Shown here in pieces: positions 19,185-28,339 of a stretch of 50,903 nt of DNA. The DNA is taken from assembly GCF_030341905.1 (NCBI RefSeq), contig NZ_JATAAF010000019.1, positions 1 through 50,903 on the forward strand. Reading direction: 5' to 3'. Source of the stretch: Porticoccus sp. W117 (lineage in GTDB: Bacteria > Pseudomonadota > Gammaproteobacteria > Pseudomonadales > Porticoccaceae). The translations under genes and the position numbers were made by a program. A model generated the notes under the pieces. The model was not told the DNA's origin and did not search any database. It saw only the letters and a list, made by a program, of their open reading frames with translations. The stretch's first letter is position 1, and each line of letters starts with the position of its first letter.

Positions 19185-19492
19185 ACCGCTACTCTCCTTC
19201 ATCTATTTAGTATTTTTATTTCGTCCAGCGCGACCACAATGGAGTTCCGCAGCTTCTGTGACCAACCGGTATTTATCTGTGGCAGGCGCGCTGAATGCAA
19301 ACTGCTTTTTAGCGTTTTATCGAGTGTATACGGGGTCACTATTGGTGGCAAATCCGTTAGATACAGGTCGGTTTTAGCCGAGTGGCATTGATTTTAGTTT
19401 GTCACCCCCGCGAATGCGGAGATCCATAGCAATGGAAGCACGAAATACAGAGATATCTGTATTTGTAAGAAGAATGTAAAAGCATAGATGAT
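19185..19492. other. Intergenic region upstream of the TonB receptor
   Basis: About 300 bp with no convincing gene. It must hold the receptor promoter on the minus strand, but no clear -35/-10 pair, Fur box or riboswitch fold was recognised. Near 19401-19423 there is one arm of a second repeat type (gtcacccccgcgaatgcgga), which matches the left arm of the repeat at 21029-21140. Confidence 0.5.
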
Positions 19493-20329
19493 TTAGTTTT
19501 TGCGGCCGCGGGCACGCAGGCGCTCTTCCTGGCGTTGGCGTTTTTTACGTTCTTGGGGAGTGATATTGGCGATACGCACATTGTCGATGCCCGCCTGGCG
19601 GCAGAGTGCTTTGATGTCCTGCGGTTCCAGGTCCATCCACTGCCCTTCGCGCAGGTAGGATGGAAAGAATATGGGGCCGAAGCGCACCCGCTTCAGGCGG
19701 TTAACTTCCACCCCCTGAGATTCCCACAACCGGCGTACCTCGCGGTTACGCCCTTCCATCAAGGCAACGGTAAACCAACGGTTGGCGCCATTGGCCTCAC
19801 CAGGAACAATATCGCTAAACTTAGCCATACCATCATCCAGCAACACGCCGTCACGCAGGCGTTTAAGGCCATCTTCATCCACATCCCCGTGAACCCTCAC
19901 CAGATATTCACGATCCATGTTGCTGCTAGGGTGCATCAGCTTGTTGGCCAGCTCGCCGTCATTAGTAAACAGCAGTAAGCCACTGGTATTGATGTCCAGG
20001 CGGCCAACAGACACCCAGCGCTCGCCACTGAGTTTTGGCAGGCGTTCGAATACCGTGGGCCGACCCTCTGGGTCGTTGCGCGTGCAAATTTCCCCCAGGG
20101 GTTTGTTGTACAGCAGCACTCGTAGGCGAGAATCGGCGGATTTGCGGGCAAAGGGTTTGCCATCTACCTGAATGTTGTCTTCCGGAGCAACGCGATCCCC
20201 CAAGGTTGCTGGCTGGCCATTGACCATCACACGGCCATCAGCAATCCACTGTTCCATGGCCCGGCGCGATCCCAATCCGCCCGCTGCCAGGACTTTCTGC
20301 AGTTTTTCAGTGACCACGCCCTCAGACAT
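19493..20329 (-). CDS. rluB: 23S rRNA pseudouridine(2605) synthase
   Basis: Converts U2605 of 23S rRNA to pseudouridine. The start at 20329 (MSEGVVTEKLQKVLAAGG) overlaps the scpB stop by 8 bp; the longer frame lies inside scpB. The 278-residue product has an S4 RNA-binding domain at about 8-65 and the RsuA/RluB-type catalytic segment VGRLDINTSGLLLFTNDG near 105, whose Asp is the nucleophile. It ends in a basic tail (KKRQRQEERLRARGRKN). The operon order yciO-scpA-scpB-rluB is conserved in gammaproteobacteria. Confidence 0.94.
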   Translation of the reverse strand: MSEGVVTEKLQKVLAAGGLGSRRAMEQWIADGRVMVNGQPATLGDRVAPEDNIQVDGKPFARKSADSRLRVLLYNKPLGEICTRNDPEGRPTVFERLPKLSGERWVSVGRLDINTSGLLLFTNDGELANKLMHPSSNMDREYLVRVHGDVDEDGLKRLRDGVLLDDGMAKFSDIVPGEANGANRWFTVALMEGRNREVRRLWESQGVEVNRLKRVRFGPIFFPSYLREGQWMDLEPQDIKALCRQAGIDNVRIANITPQERKKRQRQEERLRARGRKN

Positions 20330-21008
20330 CGTTGTGCCTGTCCGGGTTGTGCTCCTGCTGTTGCTGAGTTGGCAGCTCGCTATGGTCGATTTGATCCTCG
20401 TCCATATCCGCCTCGGCGGCCTGTTCCTCTGTACCCTGTTGAGGCTGATCAATATCCAGGCTCAGCTCCGGGTCGATGTCTTCCAAATCCCGAAGCTCTC
20501 CCAGAGTAGGAAGTTCTTCCAGGCTGGCCAGATTAAAGTAGTCGAGAAACTGTTTGGTGGTGGCGTACAGTGAGGGGCGACCCGGCACATCGCGATGGCC
20601 AACCACCCGTATCCACTCTCGTTCGTGCAGTGTTTTGATAATCTGGGAGCTCACCGACACCCCGCGAATTTCTTCAATATCGCCGCGGGTAATGGGCTGG
20701 CGATAGGCGATCAGCGCCAGGGTTTCCAACATGGCCCGCGAGTACTTCTGAGGTTTTTCTTCCCACAAGCGGTTCACCCACTGGGAGAGTTCCTGACGCA
20801 CCTGAAAGCGATAGCCGCTGGAGACTTTTTTCAGTTCAAAACCGCGGCCGGCACAGTCTACTGCCACTTCTTCCAGAGCAGCGCGAATGTCGTCGCGGCT
20901 GGGGCAGGCATCTTCTTCAAAGAGCTGCTCGATGTGGGATATATCCAGCGGGCGCGCTGCCGCCAGTAAAGCACCTTCGATAATATTTTTTAGTCGGGTG
21001 ATATCCAT
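20322..21008 (-). CDS. scpB: Segregation and condensation protein B
   Basis: Winged-helix kleisin partner of the SMC-ScpA chromosome condensation complex. The ATG at 21008 gives MDITRLKNIIEGALLAAARP and a 228-residue product; a GTG two codons upstream is possible. The two winged-helix domains span about 1-165, with the conserved ALIAYRQPITRGDIEEIRGV near 100 and GRPSLYATTKQFLDYFNL near 145. The C-terminal 60 residues are acidic and glutamine-rich, probably disordered. It overlaps rluB by 8 bp. Confidence 0.94.
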   Translation of the reverse strand: MDITRLKNIIEGALLAAARPLDISHIEQLFEEDACPSRDDIRAALEEVAVDCAGRGFELKKVSSGYRFQVRQELSQWVNRLWEEKPQKYSRAMLETLALIAYRQPITRGDIEEIRGVSVSSQIIKTLHEREWIRVVGHRDVPGRPSLYATTKQFLDYFNLASLEELPTLGELRDLEDIDPELSLDIDQPQQGTEEQAAEADMDEDQIDHSELPTQQQQEHNPDRHNDV

Positions 21009-21028
21009 AAACACTATCTTTGTTGTCC

Positions 21029-21140
21029 GTCATCCCCGCGAAAACGGAGATCCATCTTGCAGATGGTGGATTATACGCTTCACTCGCCCTACGGGCGCTC
21101 AATGCAAAAAGCGCATTAGTCCCGCCTGCGCGGGAATGAC
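21029..21140. repeat. Palindromic repeat of the GTCATCCCCGCG type
   Basis: A 112-bp element from gtcatccccgcgaaaacgg to ccgcctgcgcgggaatgac between scpA and scpB. It splits an otherwise tight operon. A single arm of the same type is at 19401-19423. It differs in sequence from the more numerous GTCATTCTGAG/GTCATTGCGAG family. Confidence 0.75.
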
Positions 21141-21152
21141 GAAAATTAATAA

Positions 21153-21980
21153 TCAGGCAGATCGGGCCTTTACATGTATCGGGCCAAACATTTCGCTCTG
21201 CACAATTTCCACCAGCGATTCCTTGATCAGTTCCATCACCGCCAGGAAAGTGGTTACCACCCCCACTTTGCCTTCGTGGGCGGTGAAAAGGCTGACGAAG
21301 GGAACAAATTGCTGGCCTTTCAAGCGCTCCAGCACTTCGGTCATGCGCTCCCGTGTCGACAGCAACTCCCGTTGCACCTGGTGACTTTCAAACATTTCCG
21401 CACGGTGCATAACTTCCGACAGCGCCAACAGCAATTCCTGCATGGACACATCCGGGTGGGGACGCTCGCAGTTGCGATCCGGTTCCTTGGCAGAGGCAAT
21501 AAAGGTGTCCCGCCCTACTCTGGGCAGGTCGTCGATATCTTCTGCGGCCTGCTTGAAGCGCTCGTACTCCTGCAGGCGACGAATCAGCTCGGCGCGGGGG
21601 TCGTCTTCGTCTTCTATCTCTTCCTGGCGGGGCAGTAACATGCGGGATTTGATCTCCGCCAGCATGGCCGCCATCAACAGGTATTCCGCCGCCAGTTCAA
21701 AGTGCATGGCTTCCATCAATTCGATGTAAGCCATGTACTGGCGGGTAATTTCCGCCACGTTGATTTCGAGAATATCGATATTCTGGCGCTTGATCAGGTA
21801 CAGCAGCAGATCGAGCGGGCCTTCAAACGCCTCAAGAATCACTTCCAGCGCTTCTGGGGGGATATAAAGATCCTTGGGCAGCTCGGTGACCGCCTCGCCG
21901 TAGATCATGGCGAACGGCATCTCCTCCTGGCTGGGAGGCTGCGGGTGGGATTCGTTATCGATAACGGGAGTGTCGGTCAC
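21153..21980 (-). CDS. scpA: Segregation and condensation protein A
   Basis: Kleisin subunit that links the two SMC heads. The 275-residue product has the N-terminal kleisin signature FEGPLDLLLYLIKRQNIDIL near 53-72, the helix LMAAMLAEIKSRMLLP near 102-117, and a C-terminal winged-helix region that ends in VQSEMFGPIHV. About 45 residues before the kleisin motif are variable and acidic. It is followed by the repeat at 21029-21140 and scpB, and is separated from yciO by another repeat, so the operon carries two inserted palindromes. Confidence 0.94.
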   Translation of the reverse strand: MTDTPVIDNESHPQPPSQEEMPFAMIYGEAVTELPKDLYIPPEALEVILEAFEGPLDLLLYLIKRQNIDILEINVAEITRQYMAYIELMEAMHFELAAEYLLMAAMLAEIKSRMLLPRQEEIEDEDDPRAELIRRLQEYERFKQAAEDIDDLPRVGRDTFIASAKEPDRNCERPHPDVSMQELLLALSEVMHRAEMFESHQVQRELLSTRERMTEVLERLKGQQFVPFVSLFTAHEGKVGVVTTFLAVMELIKESLVEIVQSEMFGPIHVKARSA

Positions 21981-22023
21981 AGGGTTTAACCGGTTAAATA
22001 AAGATGGGGATTATACAGGGAAT

Positions 22024-22096
22024 GTCATTCTGAGCGCAGCGAAGAATCTCATAGGCCGTCACAAACACAGAGACCCTTCGCTGCACTCAGGATGAC
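22024..22096. repeat. Palindromic intergenic repeat, copy E
   Basis: Inverted repeat gtcattctgagcgcagcgaag ... cttcgctgcactcaggatgac between yciO and scpA. It is nearly the same as copy B (14311-14383), including the inner aatctc / agag(a)c-type arms. Confidence 0.85.
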
Positions 22097-22111
22097 ACAA
22101 AGCGCATCCTG

Positions 22112-22735
22112 TCAGTCTTCAAACAGACTCACATCCCCCATACCGCGGCGCAGAATAACCGGGGTGTCGTCGGTCATGTCCACCACTGAGGTAGGTTCCA
22201 GGCCGCAGTAGCCGCCGTCGATAACCAGGTCGATACGATGCTCCAGCAGGTCACGAATGTCGTAGGGATCGGTGAGCGGGTATTCATCGCCAGGCAGTTG
22301 CAGGGTGACACTCATCAGCGGTTCACCCAGTTCTTCCAGCAGCGCCAGCGCTACATTGTTTTCCGGCACCCGCAGGCCTACGGTCTTGCGCTTGGGGTGC
22401 ATCAGCCGTCGCGGCACTTCCGATGTGGCCTGTAACACAAATGTATAGGGCCCCGGCGTCAAACCCTTGAGCAAGCGAAAGCGCACATTGTCCACTTTGG
22501 CGTAGCTGGCCAGTTCAGATAAGTCGCGGCACACCAGGGTAAAGTTGTGGCGTTTTTCCAGCTGGCGGATGGCGCGAATTTTGTCCAGCGCCGTTTTGTC
22601 ACCAATATGGCAACCGAGGGCATAGGCAGAATCAGTGGGGTAAGCGATAACACCACCGAAATGCACGATCTCTACCGCCTGGCGAATCAAACGAGGCTGG
22701 GGGTTATCCGGGTGGATGGAGAAAAACTGGCTCAT
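22112..22735 (-). CDS. yciO: YciO-type Sua5/YrdC protein
   Basis: Member of the L-threonylcarbamoyladenylate synthase fold family, 207 residues, the length of YciO. The nucleotide-binding core motifs are GGVIAYPTDSAYALGC near 28-43, KRHNFTLVCRDL near 61 and LTPGPYTFVLQAT near 91; near the end is EPTSVVDMTDD. The YrdC-type KxR is present as the K-R pair at KR-HNF. YciO is a paralogue of TsaC/Sua5 whose in vivo role in tRNA t6A synthesis is not established. It heads the scpA-scpB-rluB group, but lies only 38 bp below the hybrid kinase gene and so may be read from that operon. Confidence 0.9.
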   Translation of the reverse strand: MSQFFSIHPDNPQPRLIRQAVEIVHFGGVIAYPTDSAYALGCHIGDKTALDKIRAIRQLEKRHNFTLVCRDLSELASYAKVDNVRFRLLKGLTPGPYTFVLQATSEVPRRLMHPKRKTVGLRVPENNVALALLEELGEPLMSVTLQLPGDEYPLTDPYDIRDLLEHRIDLVIDGGYCGLEPTSVVDMTDDTPVILRRGMGDVSLFED

Positions 22736-22773
22736 GGAGGTTAAAAAAGGCCGCTGCCGAAAAAACGCGCAGC

Positions 22774-25700
22774 TTACAGAATTTCACTGCCTTCTGTCTC
22801 GCCCTTTCTGTCACCTTCACCTTGATCAGGGCTCTTATCACGCAAAAACCGTTCGGTAAACTCGTCCGCTGGTATCGCTTTGCTGAACAGGAAGCCTTGC
22901 AAAAGGTTACAGCCCAGCTCTTTGAGCATCTGCCGCTGTTCCTCGGTTTCCACCCCTTCAGCCACGGTTTCCAGCCCCAGGTTATCTGCCAAAGCAATAA
23001 TGCCGGCAACAATGGCGCGGCCGGATTTGTCTCTCTCTTCCAGATCATTGATAAACGCGCGGTCAATTTTCAGGGTATCTACCGGCATGTGTTTCAGGTA
23101 ATTAAAGGAGGAGTAGCCGCTGCCAAAGTCATCGATGGCAAGAGTAATGCCGGTGGCCTTGATGTCATTCAAGCTGTCGATAATGTGGTGACTCTCCTCC
23201 AGCAACATGCTCTCGGTGATCTCCAGCTCCAACAGCCGCGGGGGCACACCAAATTCTTCGAGCGTACTTTCCAGGTGACCCTGCAGGCCCTCTGCCTGTA
23301 TCTCGCGGCCAGAAATATTTATCGCCACTTTCAACTCATGGCCCAGGTTTTGCCATTGGCGAATTTGCCGGCAGGCGGCGCGCAATACCCAATTCCCCAA
23401 CTCCGCAATCAGGCCCGATTCTTCCGCCAGAGAAATAAACTTGTCTGGCATCATCAGGCCGCGATCCGGGTGATTCCAGCGCACCAGTGCTTCCGCTGAC
23501 ACCACCTCGCCACTTTCCGCATCCAGTTTTGGCTGGTAGTACAGTTGCAGATGATCGTCTTCCAGGGCATGGCGCAGCTCCCGCTCCAATTCCAGACGAC
23601 GATACACTTCATCTTCCATGCCCTGTTCGTAGAAGCAGTAGCTGTTACCCTTCTCTTTGGCGCGGAACATGGCGGAGTCTGCGTGTTTGATCAATGCGCC
23701 CACGTCTTCACCATCTGCTGGCGAGAGAGAAATCCCCACACTGGTGGTGATAAACATTTTCTGCTGCAGGAATACAAAGGGCTCGCTCAGGCTTTCACAA
23801 ATTTTTTGCGCCACGGTGGCCGCCACGTTGGCGTTGTGCAGTCCTTCCAGTACCACAGTGAATTCATCGCCACCGAGACGAGCGACAAAATCCTGTTCCC
23901 GCAAACAGCGGCGTATACGGTCGGCCACCGCCTTCAATAACAGGTCACCAGCATCATGCCCCAGGGAATCGTTGATCACCTTAAAGCGATCCAGATCCAG
24001 GAATAGCACCGCCACCATTTCGCCGTTGAGCAGCGCCCGGTTGATCATAGGCCTCAGTTGCTGCATCAGGCTCGCGCGATTAGGCAGGCCGGTAAGTGGA
24101 TCGTGGTAAGCCATCTTCTTGACGTGTTGTTCGGCCTTGCTGGCCTGCAACAGGCGCGCCACCCGCTGGCGCATCACCGAGAAATGAACCGGCTTGGGAA
24201 TATAATCACTGGCACCGGCGGTAAAGGCTTTAACGATGGATTTTTCGTCTTCCAGGCCTGTAATCATCAATATGGGTATTTCTGAACCGTTGGGCAATTC
24301 GCGAATCTGCTCACAGGCCTGGAAGCCGTCGATTTCCGGCATCAAAGCATCAATCAGAATCAGATCCGGCATCTTGCGACGGCAGATAGCCACCGCATGT
24401 TCGCCATTATTGGCTTCTTCAATACTGTAATCATCGGCTTCCAGCGCATTGCGCAAAGCCATGCGCATGGAACGGTCGTCGTCAGCGATAAGCACACTGT
24501 AACCGGTGCCGCTGCGCTGCACTCTCTGGCTGCTGGTGGCGGTATCACTCAATTGCTGCTCCAGGGCCCGGCTCAATTCCCGATAGGCCCCTACCAGTTC
24601 GGTGACGGCATCCACTACCGGTTCCAAATCATCAACCTTGGCCAATTCTTCAATAGAGCGGCTCAGGGCAACCACCCGGTCGGCACCAAAGTTAGAAGCA
24701 CTGCCCTTGAGCATATGGGCCAGTTCGCGCACCTGTTTGGCATCGCGATCCGCGGAGGCGTGTTTGAGGGATTGCAGATAAACCGGGGTATCTTCCAGGA
24801 ACGCCTGGATCATGGAATCGACCACCTCGCCAACGCTGTGGCGCAGTTCATCCATAATGGCCAGGTCCAGAGTGACATCCATGGACTTTTGCACCTCTGC
24901 TGAGGCTGAAACGCTGGCAGGTCTGCTGCCCGATTCCAGCTCCAACCAGCGCTGCAAGGTAATTTCAAGGTCCTGTAAACGCAGCGGCTTGGGCAGAAAG
25001 TCATCCATACCCGCACTGCGGCAGCGCTCTTCCTCGCCCTCGCTGTTGTTGGCGGTCATGGCGATAATCGGCAGAGCATTGCTACTTGATGATGTGTCGC
25101 TGTCTTCCAGACGACGAATGCGGGCGGTGGCCTCATAGCCATCCATCACCGGCATCTGGCAATCCATAAAGACCAGATCCACCTGCTCGCGCACCACTTT
25201 GTTGAGTGCCTGTTCGCCACTTTCCGCTACCAATACTTCACAGCCCAGGCGCTCCAGCATACCCACAGCCACCTGCTGATTGGCGCGATTGTCATCGGCC
25301 ACCAACACTCGCTTGCCAAAGTGGCTGAGGGGTGTTGCAGTTTGTACAGACGCTGCAGCCTGGGTGACACCAGCAAGGGCTCTCAGTGCTTCGTAAAGCA
25401 CACCGGTACGCAACGGCTTGGGCAATTGCACCACTGCATCCGGATACAGGGCCTGGTATTCGCTCCAGGGATTAACTAACACGATCAGTTGCACCTGATC
25501 AGCGGCCGGGTTGTCGCTGAGCAACTTGATAAAGTCCAGCGCCTTGATGCCGGCCAACTCCTCGTCCAGGATCAACAGCTGAGGCGCTTCATTCAGCGCC
25601 AGGCGGCTGCGCACCAGGTCGAGCCCTTCCATGCCATTATCCAGTGCCGTGTGCTGAACACCCCAAGCTCCCAGCCTCGCCGCCAGAAACTCCCGGGCCA

Positions 25701-27276
25701 CTTCGCTGCCATTAATAGACAACACTTGCAGCAGGGAAAATTCCTCCGGCAATCGTTTGTCCGCACTGGGTTTACTGAGGATGTCATCACTCTGCAAAGG
25801 CAGAGTGAAACGGAAGGTGCTGCCCTTGCCGAGTTCACTGGTAAGGGATATCGCCCCACCCATCAGATCCACAATGCGGCGGCTAATGGCAAGCCCCAGA
25901 CCAGTGCCCCCGTATTCGCGAGTGGTGGAGGAATCCGCCTGGGTGAAGGCGTCGAAAATTCTCTCCTGAGCTTCAGGGGCAATACCAATGCCGGTATCGC
26001 GAACGTCAAACTGAAGCTGCTGTTCACCGGTGACCCGGTCTTCACCAAGATTCAGCCAAACCGAAACCTCTCCCTGGTTGGTAAATTTAATGGCATTGCC
26101 AATCAGGTTGATCAATACCTGACGCAGGCGGGTGCTGTCGATGCGAATATGCTGTGGAACATCGACGGCGCAAACATATCCCAGTTCCACTTGGCGTTTA
26201 ACCGCATTACTGGACAACAAGCCCACCACTTCGTCCAGCAAGTCCTCAACAAATACCTCTTCCTTGTTGAGCACCACTGCACTGGATTCCACCTTGGAAA
26301 AATCGAGCACATCGTCGATCAGGCTCAGCAGAATTTCACCAGAAGATTTCGCCGTCTCCACATACTCCACTTGCTTGGGCGACAGCCCCATGGTCATCAG
26401 CAAATCGAGCATACCGAGAATGGCATTCATGGGCGTGCGCAACTCGTGACTGACATTGGCGGCGAATTCGCCTTTCACACGAGCGGATTCCAGGGCGGCG
26501 TCTTTGGCCTGCAGCAGTTCCATCTCGCGTTTTTCCAACACCGCCATCATGGTGTTGAACGCGTGTTGCATATCAACAATGTCTTTGGGGCCAGACATTT
26601 CCGCGCGCAGCTTTTTCTCACCACCTTCAGCACGGCGCATGATGGATGACAGGTATTCCAGCGGTTTGGTCAGTTTGCTGGCAAGCCCCAACAAGGCCAG
26701 CAGGAGCAGAAGAGCCACACCCAGAGAGGCCAGGGTGTTGTTGCGCAAAATATCGCGGAACATAGCATCGAGAAGGCTTTTGTCGACCACCAGAACAACA
26801 TACCCCACCAGTTCGCGAATGGGCTCTTCGCCGAACTCCGCCATGGAATCGTCTTCGCTGTAAACCGGTGCAGCAAAGTGCCAGTGATCGCCTTCTTCGT
26901 GCAATAAACGGGCACTGCTGGTGACATCGTCAAATAAATAACTGCGTAACAACTGGCCGTTTTGGCGATATTCATAGCGCGTGCCATTGGCATTGTAGAT
27001 GGCTGCACCGTCGACGTTTTCAAAACCCAGCACCAGGTCAATGGCATTGGTGGCCATCTGGCGGGTTGATGAAAGCAAAGCAAAATCCGCCTGGCTGGCG
27101 AAGTTATCTGTCAGCTGGCTGCTCTGTTCCAGCAATTTTTCCCGAATGGTATCGGTGGCTGTTTTAGAAACAACCAGTGAGGTAACCAGTGCCAGAATCA
27201 GCACACCGACAAAGACAGCCAAGACCAGCTGTCTGCGAAAATCCAGTTTCTGAAAAATTGATTCAGAATCAGACAA
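22774..27276 (-). CDS. Hybrid histidine kinase with three receivers, Hpt, GGDEF and EAL
   Basis: A 1500-residue inner-membrane signalling protein; a TTG at 27276 is the only start ahead of the first membrane helix. Order: helix 17-37; periplasmic sensor about 40-180; helix 181-200; HAMP about 200-255; HisKA with His277; ATPase with Asn394, DTGIGI 427-432 and GGTGLGL 456-462; a degenerate receiver about 512-632 lacking the acidic pair; receiver 2 about 655-775 (Asp705, Thr741, Lys763); Hpt with His854; receiver 3 about 925-1040 (Asp976, Thr1006, Lys1028); GGDEF 1135-1139 with an I-site R1126-x-x-D1129; and EAL 1262-1264 with ExTE 1352-1355, DDFG 1382-1385 and EGVET 1440-1444. All catalytic signatures look intact. 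It is a BarA-like phosphorelay joined to c-di-GMP synthesis and breakdown. Confidence 0.95.
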   Translation of the reverse strand: MSDSESIFQKLDFRRQLVLAVFVGVLILALVTSLVVSKTATDTIREKLLEQSSQLTDNFASQADFALLSSTRQMATNAIDLVLGFENVDGAAIYNANGTRYEYRQNGQLLRSYLFDDVTSSARLLHEEGDHWHFAAPVYSEDDSMAEFGEEPIRELVGYVVLVVDKSLLDAMFRDILRNNTLASLGVALLLLLALLGLASKLTKPLEYLSSIMRRAEGGEKKLRAEMSGPKDIVDMQHAFNTMMAVLEKREMELLQAKDAALESARVKGEFAANVSHELRTPMNAILGMLDLLMTMGLSPKQVEYVETAKSSGEILLSLIDDVLDFSKVESSAVVLNKEEVFVEDLLDEVVGLLSSNAVKRQVELGYVCAVDVPQHIRIDSTRLRQVLINLIGNAIKFTNQGEVSVWLNLGEDRVTGEQQLQFDVRDTGIGIAPEAQERIFDAFTQADSSTTREYGGTGLGLAISRRIVDLMGGAISLTSELGKGSTFRFTLPLQSDDILSKPSADKRLPEEFSLLQVLSINGSEVAREFLAARLGAWGVQHTALDNGMEGLDLVRSRLALNEAPQLLILDEELAGIKALDFIKLLSDNPAADQVQLIVLVNPWSEYQALYPDAVVQLPKPLRTGVLYEALRALAGVTQAAASVQTATPLSHFGKRVLVADDNRANQQVAVGMLERLGCEVLVAESGEQALNKVVREQVDLVFMDCQMPVMDGYEATARIRRLEDSDTSSSSNALPIIAMTANNSEGEEERCRSAGMDDFLPKPLRLQDLEITLQRWLELESGSRPASVSASAEVQKSMDVTLDLAIMDELRHSVGEVVDSMIQAFLEDTPVYLQSLKHASADRDAKQVRELAHMLKGSASNFGADRVVALSRSIEELAKVDDLEPVVDAVTELVGAYRELSRALEQQLSDTATSSQRVQRSGTGYSVLIADDDRSMRMALRNALEADDYSIEEANNGEHAVAICRRKMPDLILIDALMPEIDGFQACEQIRELPNGSEIPILMITGLEDEKSIVKAFTAGASDYIPKPVHFSVMRQRVARLLQASKAEQHVKKMAYHDPLTGLPNRASLMQQLRPMINRALLNGEMVAVLFLDLDRFKVINDSLGHDAGDLLLKAVADRIRRCLREQDFVARLGGDEFTVVLEGLHNANVAATVAQKICESLSEPFVFLQQKMFITTSVGISLSPADGEDVGALIKHADSAMFRAKEKGNSYCFYEQGMEDEVYRRLELERELRHALEDDHLQLYYQPKLDAESGEVVSAEALVRWNHPDRGLMMPDKFISLAEESGLIAELGNWVLRAACRQIRQWQNLGHELKVAINISGREIQAEGLQGHLESTLEEFGVPPRLLELEITESMLLEESHHIIDSLNDIKATGITLAIDDFGSGYSSFNYLKHMPVDTLKIDRAFINDLEERDKSGRAIVAGIIALADNLGLETVAEGVETEEQRQMLKELGCNLLQGFLFSKAIPADEFTERFLRDKSPDQGEGDRKGETEGSEIL

Positions 27277-27315
27277 TTTAATACCAGTTCTTAATAATTT
27301 CAGGTTTCATACACT

Positions 27316-28260
27316 TCAATCCCTGAAGGTAAAATCAATTTTTTTACGTATATCGCCATCCAGCTTCAAACCAAAGTGGCGACTTTTCTTTTGGTTAACC
27401 CAGAGTTTTACGCTCTGCAGTTCTGCCACTTGCGCTGACTGGCCGTTGAGCCGCTGGCTGGACATTTCCGCCAGCTGTTGCCCCAAACCCTGCCAATCCG
27501 GCAGCAGGATAAAAGGAAAGAGTTCAACGTCTTTCGAGTTAACCGTATAGTGAAATGGCACCACTGGCTGGCCCCAGCTGTTCTTTATCAAATTTTCCTT
27601 AATTGCCGTATCAAACTTGGTGCCGAGCATAACCCAGATAGCACTGCGCGCATTTACATCGCTGGACAACGAATCTTCAATGGCTTTTTGCGTGTGCTTA
27701 CTCTGGGAACTGGCGTGGGGCAGAACGTCAATTTTAACCGGCGCACTGGATTTCTCTGCACTAGAGAGCGCAGCTTGGTGCTTTTTGGGGTCGTAAATCA
27801 AATGCAAGGCACTGACATCCGGCGCCAATTTGTTCAGATAATCGAAAACCACTTCGCTGGAAGGCTGCAACACCACTGCACCCACCCCTTCCACTGGAAC
27901 CGACGACACAGCACCCATCACTACCGGGTACTCTGAACTGAGCATGGCGGCAACTTTTCTGCCACTGCCACCCAAAACCACAACGCCGGTTACCCCGTCA
28001 GAGCGCAGATCATCCTGCAATCGGGATTCGGAAAAGCCCGCTTTCAACGCGTAGTTTTTAACCTTTCCTGAAAAGCCAGCCTCTACACCTTTGACGATAT
28101 CCTCAAAAATTGGCGGCACACCACGCTTACCAGCCACAGAAATAATGGCCAGCACCGGCTCATCCGCCGCCTGTATCGCCGGACACAGCACTAGTGCCAG
28201 AGACAGCAACAGCGTCTGGAAAAATCGTTTTCCAACAAATAGTAGTGAACAATTACACAC
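27316..28260 (-). CDS. Periplasmic substrate-binding-type protein (ABC_sub_bind-like)
   Basis: Secreted two-lobed binding protein of 314 residues. The start is a GTG at 28260; a hydrophobic signal peptide ends near residue 31 (LCPAIQA). The mature part resembles the uncharacterised ABC-type substrate-binding (TrpX-like) fold: ISVAGKRGVPP near 40, VVVLGGSGRK near 95, and LHLIYDPKKH near 155. No ABC permease or ATPase gene is nearby. It sits 40 bp upstream of the hybrid kinase and 80 bp downstream of a TonB receptor, so a role as a sensor that presents ligand to the kinase's periplasmic domain is more likely than transport. That role is inference. Confidence 0.8.
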   Translation of the reverse strand: MCNCSLLFVGKRFFQTLLLSLALVLCPAIQAADEPVLAIISVAGKRGVPPIFEDIVKGVEAGFSGKVKNYALKAGFSESRLQDDLRSDGVTGVVVLGGSGRKVAAMLSSEYPVVMGAVSSVPVEGVGAVVLQPSSEVVFDYLNKLAPDVSALHLIYDPKKHQAALSSAEKSSAPVKIDVLPHASSQSKHTQKAIEDSLSSDVNARSAIWVMLGTKFDTAIKENLIKNSWGQPVVPFHYTVNSKDVELFPFILLPDWQGLGQQLAEMSSQRLNGQSAQVAELQSVKLWVNQKKSRHFGLKLDGDIRKKIDFTFRD

Positions 28261-28339
28261 GATAACTACTGCTCATCCGTGATGGATTTATTATCGAAAA
28301 TCACAAAAGTATTCTGCTATTCAAACTATCGAATAACAG

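Noticed and set aside
19203-19492. Possible riboswitch or Fur box ahead of the large TonB receptor
   Set aside because: No conserved cobalamin, TPP or other aptamer core was recognised, and no convincing Fur-like palindrome could be found by eye.
3855-22096. Several similar repeats that might suggest a CRISPR array
   Set aside because: The copies are palindromic, 70-87 bp long, kilobases apart and between ordinary genes. There are no regular spacers and no cas genes.
25489-26649. Open frame of 386 codons opposite the hybrid kinase
   Set aside because: It is antisense to the conserved HisKA and ATPase domains and shows no protein-like motifs.
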